Shown one piece after another: positions 7,261-13,744 of a stretch of 17,637 nucleotides of DNA. Origin of the DNA: Promethearchaeota archaeon (lineage in GTDB: Archaea > Asgardarchaeota > Lokiarchaeia > Sigynarchaeales > SOKP01); the NCBI GenBank assembly GCA_014729315.1, contig WJKD01000858.1, forward strand, positions 1-17,637, read 5' to 3'. Position numbers and translations under genes: made by a program. Each line of letters begins with the position of its first letter. Position 1 is the first letter of the stretch. The notes under the pieces are model-generated. The model ran no database searches and was not told the origin of the DNA. It saw only the letters and a list, made by a program, of their open reading frames with translations.

Positions 7261-8319
7261 TTATCTTAATTGATCATAAATCCCATCATATCCCGGCACG
7301 AAATAAAATTTTCCCAGCTTAATTTTTTCTATCGCATTTTTCAAACAATTTGGCACTTCCACAATATTATTCTCTGAATGCTAAATATTAAATTCCGCTT
7401 GATTTTTTCTAACTAAACTATTATAAATAGACCTATTTTTTATTGAATATTCACTAACACCTAGAATTTCTTTTATTAAAGTAAGAAGTGGAACAACATT
7501 TTGAAAATTTCGAATAGGATTGTTATCCTTGTTATCTGAAAGCTCGTAGCATCTGTTTAATACTCCATACATAAGCGACTGATTACAAACGGGACATTTA
7601 ATTATGTTTCTTCGAGGACTACTAAGATATTCCTTGTGATTTTGATGTCTTTCTGCCCTGTGCCCATCGTAATAGTATTTGCCAGCTGCTGGCTTAAATT
7701 CGTAAGTTTTAAAAATTTTATTATTCGGAATTGCTAATATTATTCCTCTATAATTTAGCTTGTGAAGTAATATTGATTTTGCCTCTCTACCTATCCTATG
7801 AAAATTCACTGAATGGATGTCTGAAAAAGATAAAATACTCAAACCCCCTCAATTCCGAAAGAGTGAAAATATGAGCAGGAATGATTTCAATAAGAAAATT
7901 AATCTTCTAAAAATTAAGAATAAATTGCTCAGCCGAGATTTAAATTTTAGGACGCCCATCTTGACTAAGATCGCTAAATTTTGAAAGATATTTCGTCATT
8001 TTGGTTAAAACTTCGAAATTTGGGATTATTAATAGAAAATGGGTTTTTATTGTTCTATGGTTCAATTTCCAGGTTATTCTACCTCAGTTTGGAGGACGAA
8101 TTTTACATTGGGAAAATTTGGGCAAATCTATACCCTCCCAGAATATTCTATTAGCTTGCTTCGTAATTCTTTAATCCATTTCGGATATATAAAATCTCCA
8201 GTTCCAATAATATCTTTTCCTTTAAGATGAAAATTTATAACTAATTTTGGAATAGTTATAGATTTACTTGTTCCACCCAAATATCGACTATGGAGATGAA
8301 AATCACAAATTTGTTTCAT
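7261..8319 (-). pseudogene. Decayed endonuclease Q (PHP-domain DNA repair nuclease)
   Basis: Fragments of one protein lie in order on the minus strand. From ATG 8319: FHLHSRYLGG (PHP metal site), then KGKDIIGTGDF, then a TAG at 8130. The same frame resumes with FVLQTEVE and hits TAA at 8076-8074. A frameshift near 8065 gives HFLLIIPNFEVL and SQDGRPKI, further stops, and PAHIFT. After an apparent deletion come SFSDIHS and HRIGREAK (7842 on), YYYDGHRAERH, a zinc finger starting CPVCNQ, and VVPLLTLIKEILG. A TAG at 7383-7381 follows, then an in-frame tail VPGYDGIYDQLR ending at 7261. This is the domain order of archaeal EndoQ, usually about 400 residues, which nicks 5' of deaminated bases. Stops, a frameshift and loss of roughly 60-70 codons show it is dead, though much homology survives, so decay looks recent. 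Confidence 0.85.
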
Positions 8320-8364
8320 AGTAAAATTCTGAATTAAAAAGTGCTATAAACTGGTTAAGAAATA

Positions 8365-8375
8365 GATATTTAAAA
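8365..8375 (-). promoter_or_regulatory. Relic TATA box of the endonuclease Q pseudogene
   Basis: The minus strand reads TTTTAAATATC about 50 bp upstream of the pseudogene ATG at 8319, in the short gap after lysK. Its survival means the dead gene may still be transcribed. Confidence 0.4.
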
Positions 8376-8400
8376 TCCGTGGATTAGGAAAAAATGAAAA

Positions 8401-9552
8401 CTATTTTTGTATCTTTCTTCGAAATAACTCAAAGAATTTTGGATAAAACCTCTTATAAATCTCAATTACTTTCAAATACTCTTTAATCTCCACAAATTCT
8501 TTATCAGTATGTTCCAATTTAGGATCCCCTGGCCCATAAGTTATTGAGGGGATCTTATAATGGAGTCCTATCTTGTTTATAAATGTCGTTCCCGTTTTTT
8601 TTATCAGTTTCGGTTTAATATTACATTCATTAAAAATTGACCATCTTAACGCGCCTATCAAGATGTTATTATTTTTAACTTCGAATCCGTTCAGGAGACT
8701 TGTAATTTGTTCGTGTATTTTAAAATCTTGCTGATGTTGAGAAGAATATACGTGCTTAAAATCTAAAATTGCTTTTCTTATCTCTGATAGTATCGTTTTT
8801 GAGCTGATTTTAGGTGGAAATCTAATATCAATGTACATAACGCATTTTGAAGGAACACAATTGGTGAGTTCGCCTCCAGATATAATTGAGAGATTGGGAA
8901 TAATCTTATTAAAATATTTGAGTTTTTTGTCATGCTCTTTATGGATCTCATTCAAATTCCAGCAGACAGCTTTAATTATATTCCAAATTTCAAGACATAT
9001 CTCGTTCGCGCTTACAAATTCCCACGATGCCGCAACGTGGCCCGCCTTAGTGTTAACCTTATAGCCAATACACAATCTTCCTTTATAGCCAATGCATATT
9101 TGATCGTAATTCGTAGGTTCTCCAAAAATCGCAAAATCGGGGTTCACATCAGATTTTACAAATTCATTAATTCCAACTAAACTATCTTCTTCTCTTACTA
9201 TTCCACTGAAAATGATCGTACCAGTATCTTGCTCTTCCAATTCGTAATCGCAAAACGAATATAACATTGCTGCTAAGGACGGTTTACAGTCAACGGCTCC
9301 TCTTCCATAGATCTTACCGTTTTCTTCGTAAACTGGTAATTCCCCAGGTATGGTATCCATGTGCGATACTAATAACAATATAGGGGCTCCAGAACCCTTT
9401 TTAGCAATTAAATTACCTATTTGATCAAATCTGACTGGGATATTACTCTCTTTTAAAAAATTAGCTAAAAATTGAGAATATCGCGCCTCTTTACCAGATG
9501 GGCTGTAACATTTAATACAATTTAAGAGAAACTCCTTAGGATCTTTACTCAT
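8401..9552 (-). CDS. lysK: [LysW]-lysine/ornithine hydrolase (M20 metallopeptidase)
   Basis: A 383-residue M20-family zinc hydrolase that releases lysine or ornithine from the carrier protein LysW at the end of the LysW pathway. Metal ligands and motifs seen: SHMDT (H64, D66), GRGAVDCK (D88, bridging), REED (E121/E122, general base), GEP (E145) and a C-terminal LEHTDKEF (H348). PSGKE near residue 18 is typical of LysK/ArgE relatives. The start overlaps the end of the kinase gene by 8 bp, showing translational coupling in a lysX-lysZ-lysK operon. The context makes LysK more likely than a general acetylornithine deacetylase or dipeptidase. Whether the product is lysine, ornithine or both cannot be told from sequence. 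It ends 82 bp before the endonuclease Q pseudogene. Confidence 0.88.
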   Translation of the reverse strand: MSKDPKEFLLNCIKCYSPSGKEARYSQFLANFLKESNIPVRFDQIGNLIAKKGSGAPILLLVSHMDTIPGELPVYEENGKIYGRGAVDCKPSLAAMLYSFCDYELEEQDTGTIIFSGIVREEDSLVGINEFVKSDVNPDFAIFGEPTNYDQICIGYKGRLCIGYKVNTKAGHVAASWEFVSANEICLEIWNIIKAVCWNLNEIHKEHDKKLKYFNKIIPNLSIISGGELTNCVPSKCVMYIDIRFPPKISSKTILSEIRKAILDFKHVYSSQHQQDFKIHEQITSLLNGFEVKNNNILIGALRWSIFNECNIKPKLIKKTGTTFINKIGLHYKIPSITYGPGDPKLEHTDKEFVEIKEYLKVIEIYKRFYPKFFELFRRKIQK

Positions 9553-10372
9553 CTGTAATCACGGTGCCCGCATCATTTTCTAACACATCAAATACAGGTT
9601 TCTCTACTAATCCGGAGGAAATTACAACTTTTTTTAAACCTACTTTAATCGCTTCTAAGGCAGCATACGCTTTTTTTTTCATTCCCCCTTTTAAGGAATT
9701 TATTACATCCTCTAATTGAGAAGTTAAAATTTTCTTGATTATCGTATCTTTATTCTCAAAATCTTTATAAATGCCCTCGACATCAGTTAAACTAATTAAT
9801 AAATCCGCATCTAACGCTTTAGCTACATAAGAAGCTGCTCTATCCCCGTCCACGTTTACTATAACGCCCTGTTCGCTTTTTCCGAGACATGCAATTACGG
9901 GAAGATATCCTTTTTCTGTTAAATAATCGATCACTTCAGAATTTACCTTCTTAACTTTACCGGAGAACTCTCCTCTTTTTATAATTCTTTTTCCGTTAAT
10001 GAGGACCAAGATTTTATCTTTTCTTTCCGCTTCAATCACTCCTCCATCGATCCCGGTAAATCCAAACGCATTTACATGCTTTTTTTGGAACGCTTCAACT
10101 ATTCTTTTATTGTTTATTCCTGCCAAAGACATTATAGCTGCTTCAATAGCCTCGTGGTCTGTATAACGCGTTGTAAATCCCGAGGGTGTTTTAAAATAAT
10201 GTGGTTCTTTATTCATCCGATGTAAAATGTCGTTAATTTGAGGTCCTCCGCCATGTACTATTATTATTTTATACTTATTTTTATGTTGCTGTAAAATTTC
10301 TGTTATATCTTGTATAACATTCTCAAAATTTTTAGCTATAAGCGCTCCACCAATTTTAATAACAATTTTCAT
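9545..10372 (-). CDS. lysZ: [LysW]-aminoadipate/glutamate kinase
   Basis: A 275-residue amino-acid kinase of the ArgB/LysZ family. It phosphorylates the side-chain carboxylate of aminoadipate (or glutamate) held on LysW. Seen: N-terminal KIGGALI with catalytic Lys6, the glycine loop HGGGPQ (40-45), the substrate segment FTTRYTD (66-72; the RYTD form is typical of LysW-dependent kinases, where bacterial ArgB often has RVTD), NVDGDRAA, and LTDVEGIY near the nucleotide site. The length is normal. It begins 19 bp after the lysX stop and overlaps the start of lysK. Lysine versus arginine specificity is unresolved; many archaea use one enzyme for both. Confidence 0.88.
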   Translation of the reverse strand: MKIVIKIGGALIAKNFENVIQDITEILQQHKNKYKIIIVHGGGPQINDILHRMNKEPHYFKTPSGFTTRYTDHEAIEAAIMSLAGINNKRIVEAFQKKHVNAFGFTGIDGGVIEAERKDKILVLINGKRIIKRGEFSGKVKKVNSEVIDYLTEKGYLPVIACLGKSEQGVIVNVDGDRAASYVAKALDADLLISLTDVEGIYKDFENKDTIIKKILTSQLEDVINSLKGGMKKKAYAALEAIKVGLKKVVISSGLVEKPVFDVLENDAGTVITDE

Positions 10373-10391
10373 CGTGATGGGAAGTAATTTT

Positions 10392-11258
10392 TTAATTATA
10401 ATTATTATAAATATGTTCTACTATCTTTTCGGCTACATTTATTTTTGTTGCTGTTGAAACTCCTCGAAATTGTGGTGTACCGTTAACTTCAATAACATAC
10501 GGCTTATCATCTTCAATCATAATGTCAACTCCTACAATCTCACCTTTTACTGCTCGAATTGCCTTCCTGCACAAATCTCGGATAGGCTGTTCAATTTCAA
10601 TGGGTTTAGCCTCACCACCTATCGCAACATTAGATCGAAACTCTTTTTCGGGTTTGAATCGTCCCATGGTCGCAACGCACTGATCTCCTATTACTAATAC
10701 CCTAATATCCGTAGGAGAATTCTTATCTTTGCTCTTAATAAATTTTTGAAGATAGAAAATTTTTTGTATGACATCCCCTAAGTTTTCTCGACACTCCAAA
10801 TTAGATGTTGCACTATTATAATTGTCTAATTTTGCAATTAAACGACCCCATGACCCAATAATTGGTTTTAAGACAGTAGGATAATTTAATTCCATTTCTA
10901 TCGCCTCAATAGCAGAATCCTTTTTGAAAGCGACGCAAGTATCCGGAGTTGGAATGTCATTTTTAATTAATTCTAACGAAGTAAGCAATTTATTACCAGT
11001 TATTCTTAAGCAGTCAAAACTATTTATTATATTATATCCTTTACTTTCTAAAATCGCCGTAGAATACAATCCTCTAAAGAAACTTAAGGATCTTTCTAGA
11101 AATACGTCACATTCGAGATCTAAGTCCTTCTTATTTGATAATTTGAAATATATATTCTGATTATTTAACAATTCGTAGTTAATTTCTTTTTTTTCCAATA
11201 TTTTTATTATTTCCTTAATCTCCCAAGTGATCCGGTTAAATAAAATTCCAACAAGCAT
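10392..11258 (-). CDS. lysX: LysX/ArgX-type ATP-grasp ligase (LysW to aminoadipate or glutamate)
   Basis: A 288-residue RimK-like ATP-grasp enzyme that uses ATP to attach the amino group of aminoadipate or glutamate to the C-terminal glutamate of LysW. Seen: preATP-grasp start MLVGILFNRITWE, phosphate-binding KPIIGSWGR (131-139), IRVLVIGDQ (185-192), GGEAKPIE (214-221), and the metal-binding end GVDIMIEDDKPYVIEVNGT (D245, E257, N259). The stretch after EVN is GTPQFRGVSTAT rather than the HTMEF-like form I recall for dedicated LysX, so the substrate could be glutamate, aminoadipate or both. A plain RimK/MptN-like glutamate ligase is a less likely alternative, given lysZ and lysK directly downstream. 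It heads the operon and probably starts as a nearly leaderless mRNA. Confidence 0.85.
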   Translation of the reverse strand: MLVGILFNRITWEIKEIIKILEKKEINYELLNNQNIYFKLSNKKDLDLECDVFLERSLSFFRGLYSTAILESKGYNIINSFDCLRITGNKLLTSLELIKNDIPTPDTCVAFKKDSAIEAIEMELNYPTVLKPIIGSWGRLIAKLDNYNSATSNLECRENLGDVIQKIFYLQKFIKSKDKNSPTDIRVLVIGDQCVATMGRFKPEKEFRSNVAIGGEAKPIEIEQPIRDLCRKAIRAVKGEIVGVDIMIEDDKPYVIEVNGTPQFRGVSTATKINVAEKIVEHIYNNYN

Positions 11259-11280
11259 GTGATCTTACCAAAGAATTGAC

Positions 11281-11296
11281 CTTTTATAATAATATT
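11281..11296 (-). promoter_or_regulatory. TATA box of the lysX-lysZ-lysK operon
   Basis: The minus strand reads ATATTATTATAAAAG, centred about 29 bp before the lysX ATG at 11258. Transcription would begin at or within a few bases of the start codon, implying a leaderless or nearly leaderless mRNA, which is common in archaea. No clear Shine-Dalgarno precedes the ATG. Confidence 0.5.
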
Positions 11297-11325
11297 TCTA
11301 AGTATCGTAAATTATTAAATTTTTT

Positions 11326-11340
11326 ACAAAAAACTTAAAT
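11326..11340 (+). promoter_or_regulatory. BRE/TATA element upstream of the SHOCT-like gene
   Basis: ACAAAAAACTTAAAT has a purine-rich BRE followed by a TATA-like core, predicting a start near 11365. A second TATA-like run, TTTTTATATT (11366-11375), would predict a start near 11398. Either would drive the gene beginning at 11425. Confidence 0.4.
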
Positions 11341-11424
11341 CTTTCTAATATTACATTCCAAATTATTTTTATATTCTCTTAACAATTAATAACTTAATAG
11401 CTGAAATCTTATCGTGATTTGGTA

Positions 11425-12021
11425 ATGGGAGAGAAAAAAATCGGAGTAATTAGAATAGATTGGCTCAATAAGCAAATTGAATTTAGTCCAAATATTAAAA
11501 TTAATTTTAAAAAATCCAATCCTATTGAAAAGACCAAGGATGTTGTCGAGACAATTATAAAATTTGAAATTGAAAATAACGAGTTAGATTTAGAAAAATA
11601 TCAAAAATATATTTCTAATGAAGATAAATTAGTCTACGACGAACCTTTAAACATAGGTTCTCCTTGGTATTTAAGACTGCAAAGAGACGATGTAGAACAA
11701 ATAAGCGGAGAAATCCCCTTTTCGTCCAGCTCAGGTGGTGTAACACCACTCACTCAACCCGAACAGAAAAAAGGCTCTTTTTTATCACCTCCCCCTAAGC
11801 TAGAAAAAAGTTCAGAAGCACAAGACCAACTTGAAGGAGATTTAGGAAAAGACGAGGCACAAATTAAATATTTTGAGTCTCAAATCACTTCAATTAACAA
11901 TATTATACAGAATCTTGACAAGAAGTTTAGGATGGGGTCTATAAGTTTAGAGGAGTATTTGGAAAAAAAAAATTTTCTTACAGAAAAAATGGAGAGCATA
12001 GTAAGGAATTTAAAGAAATAA
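11425..12021 (+). CDS. Hypothetical protein with SHOCT-like C-terminal helical segment
   Basis: About 198 residues from the ATG at 11425; a TTG two codons upstream is also possible. Three parts can be seen. The N-terminal 85 residues look like a small folded domain (IGVIRIDWLNKQIEF, GSPWYLRL). A Ser/Pro/Gly-rich, charged linker follows at about 90-140. The C-terminal 55 residues are helical, including LDKKFRMGSISLEEYLEKKNFL. The pattern G-x-I-[ST]-x-E-E-[YF]-x-x-K-K resembles the SHOCT (short C-terminal) helical module, found at the ends of many prokaryotic proteins and thought to mediate oligomerisation. There is no signal peptide or membrane segment. The gene stands alone between lysX (divergent) and coaBC, which has its own promoter, so context gives no function. 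Confidence 0.65.
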   Translation: MGEKKIGVIRIDWLNKQIEFSPNIKINFKKSNPIEKTKDVVETIIKFEIENNELDLEKYQKYISNEDKLVYDEPLNIGSPWYLRLQRDDVEQISGEIPFSSSSGGVTPLTQPEQKKGSFLSPPPKLEKSSEAQDQLEGDLGKDEAQIKYFESQITSINNIIQNLDKKFRMGSISLEEYLEKKNFLTEKMESIVRNLKK

Positions 12022-12090
12022 GTTATTTCAGTTAAGTTAACTATGGTTTTAGTAAAATTCTGGTCATTAATTTTTATTATTAGGGTTAAT

Positions 12091-12112
12091 ATGAAAAAGT
12101 TATTTATATTTA
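12091..12112 (+). promoter_or_regulatory. BRE/TATA promoter of coaBC
   Basis: ATGAAAAAG (BRE-like) leads into TTTATATTTAA (12102-12112). The expected transcription start is near 12135, leaving a leader of about 20 nt before the coaBC ATG at 12156. Confidence 0.5.
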
Positions 12113-12155
12113 AGAATTTACTTGTATATAGTTAATAATATTATTTTGAAAGAAA

Positions 12156-13427
12156 ATGACTTATAAACATCCTTCGAAAGACATCCTCGAGAGTAAAGGC
12201 ACAATATTGAGAGGAAAAACCGTATGTATGTGTGTAACTGGCTCAGTAGCAGTAGTAACTGCTCCAATCATTGCCAGAGAGTTAATGAGATTTGGTGCTG
12301 AAGTGATATGCGTTATGACCAAAGCTGCTACAGAATTAGTAAGTCCCACATTAATGGAATGGGCGACGGGAAATTCTGTCATCACAAAATTAACTGGAGC
12401 TGTTGAACACGTCTATCTTGCTGGAGATAGACCAAGAGCCATTGGAAGAGCAGACTTAATTTTAGTTTGTCCAGCTACAGCAAACACAATCTCAAAAATT
12501 GCCTGTGGAATTGACGATACACCTGTAACAACCGTTGTAACAACAGCTTTTGGCTCTTCAACGCCTATTGTTATCGTTCCTGCGATGCACGAAAGTATGT
12601 ACAGACATCCAATTTTAATGGTCAACGAAAAGAAATTAAAAAAATGTGGTGTCGATATTTTAGGTCCTCGAATCTCCGAAGGTAAGGCTAAGGTAGCCAA
12701 GATTGACGATATTATTGACAGAGTAATTGATTTATTAGTCTCTAAAAAAGATTTGGAAGGAATGAAAATATTAATCACTGCAGGACCAACGAGAGAATAT
12801 ATCGATGAAATTCGCTTCGTGTCAAATAATTCGTCAGGTCGTATGGGAATTGAAATAGCGAAGGAAGCAGCTGCTCGAGGAGCTGATGTACTATTAATTA
12901 ATGGAAAGAGCACGGTAAAAGTGCCGGAGTATTTAAACATAATTGATGTGGTGTCAACGGAAGATTTCATAAGCACGGTTACGAGGGAATTAAAAGGAAG
13001 AGACTACGATTTTTTTATTTGTGCTGCAGCAATAAGCGATTATGCTCCCATTGAATGCGTTGAAGGAAAAATATCCTCAGATAGCGTTCAAGAACTTAAA
13101 GTGAATATGAAATTAACTCCAAAAATTATTGACGAAGCAAGAAATGTTAATGAAGAAACATTTATCGTAGCTTTTAAAGCAGAAACCAATGTTTCACGAT
13201 CAGAACTCATTGACAGAGCTTATTCTCGACTTAAAAAATCAAAGGCAGATTTGATAGTTGCTAATGATGTAGGCAGAGGAGACATCGGTTTTGAGAGCAG
13301 AAATAACGAAGTGTACATTATAGATAAAGAAAAGCATGTCACACACGTGGAAAAACATTCAAAAAGATATATAGCTTCAAAGATCTTAGATACAACCTTA
13401 GAAAATTATCGAATTAGAAAAATGTAA
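12156..13427 (+). CDS. coaBC: Bifunctional phosphopantothenoylcysteine decarboxylase / phosphopantothenate-cysteine ligase
   Basis: A 423-residue Dfp/CoaBC fusion that makes 4'-phosphopantetheine precursors for coenzyme A in the cytosol. Residues 1-190 form the FMN-dependent CoaC decarboxylase: CVTGSVAVVTAP (flavin site), the EHVYLA histidine, LVCPATANT, ACGIDD, and the substrate-recognition segment PAMHESMYRHP. Archaeal enzymes often have PAMH where bacteria have PAMN. Residues about 200-423 form the CoaB synthetase: LITAGPTREYIDEIRFVSN, SSGRMG, AAAISDYAP, LTPKIIDE, FKAET, and LIVANDVG near residue 366. The length is normal for archaea, and no catalytic motif looks lost. It is monocistronic, with a T-rich stretch downstream. 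The two-domain order fixes the call. Confidence 0.95.
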   Translation: MTYKHPSKDILESKGTILRGKTVCMCVTGSVAVVTAPIIARELMRFGAEVICVMTKAATELVSPTLMEWATGNSVITKLTGAVEHVYLAGDRPRAIGRADLILVCPATANTISKIACGIDDTPVTTVVTTAFGSSTPIVIVPAMHESMYRHPILMVNEKKLKKCGVDILGPRISEGKAKVAKIDDIIDRVIDLLVSKKDLEGMKILITAGPTREYIDEIRFVSNNSSGRMGIEIAKEAAARGADVLLINGKSTVKVPEYLNIIDVVSTEDFISTVTRELKGRDYDFFICAAAISDYAPIECVEGKISSDSVQELKVNMKLTPKIIDEARNVNEETFIVAFKAETNVSRSELIDRAYSRLKKSKADLIVANDVGRGDIGFESRNNEVYIIDKEKHVTHVEKHSKRYIASKILDTTLENYRIRKM

Positions 13428-13462
13428 TTGTTGGTAACACTTATAATTAAAAACGATGACAA

Positions 13463-13485
13463 TTTTCTCCTTTTTCTTACTATTT
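13463..13485 (+). terminator. T-rich terminator after coaBC
   Basis: Two runs of T (TTTTCTCCTTTTTC) begin about 35 bp after the coaBC stop on the coding strand. Archaeal terminators are typically such U-rich tracts without a required hairpin. Weak evidence in an A+T-rich background. Confidence 0.35.
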
Positions 13486-13646
13486 CGTAAGATTTAAGAA
13501 ATTAACAAAAAGTTTAAATAACAAATCAATTTCTCTAAGTCTTGAAGTAAAAGGAAGTTTTTTGGAAATAGAATAAATGCCTATTAATGCTATACAAATA
13601 AACTAACCTTTTATAGTTAGATGAAAACATTTATCTTAATATAATA

Positions 13647-13657
13647 TTTTTATAAAT
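13647..13657 (+). promoter_or_regulatory. TATA box of the topoisomerase VI operon
   Basis: TTTTTATAAAT predicts a transcription start near 13680. That leaves room for a leader of about 65 nt before the ATG at 13745, or almost none if translation starts at the ATT at 13691. Confidence 0.5.
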
Positions 13658-13744
13658 CTACTAAATAAATAAACGCGGTTCTGAAGTACAATTACAACAC
13701 AAGAAGACGAAGGCAAGATTAAACAGGGCACAATAGCCCAGTTT

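Larger units (their letters stand above)
13428..13744. other. Gene-free stretch between coaBC and top6B
   Basis: 317 bp without a convincing gene. It contains the T-rich terminator of coaBC. A BRE/TATA-like element (ACAAAAAGTTTAAATAAC, 13505-13522) would start a transcript near 13545, and a second TATA (13647-13657) better fits top6B. Downstream of the first element I see only an 8-codon reading frame from ATG 13577 and a weak 5-bp hairpin (CTAAC/GTTAG, around 13603-13620). I cannot recognise a tRNA, C/D box RNA or other RNA here. The last 60 bp (13685-13744) read as in-frame codons continuous with Top6B and may be coding. Confidence 0.5.

Noticed and set aside
7381..7383. In-frame TAG inside the endonuclease Q gene read as pyrrolysine or recoding
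   Set aside because: The homologous tail does continue after TAG, but the same gene has other stops (TAG and TAA), a frameshift and a deletion upstream, so decay explains everything.
12413..12976. 187-codon minus-strand open frame opposite coaBC
   Set aside because: Antisense shadow of a clearly conserved gene; hydrophobic low-information translation and no promoter.
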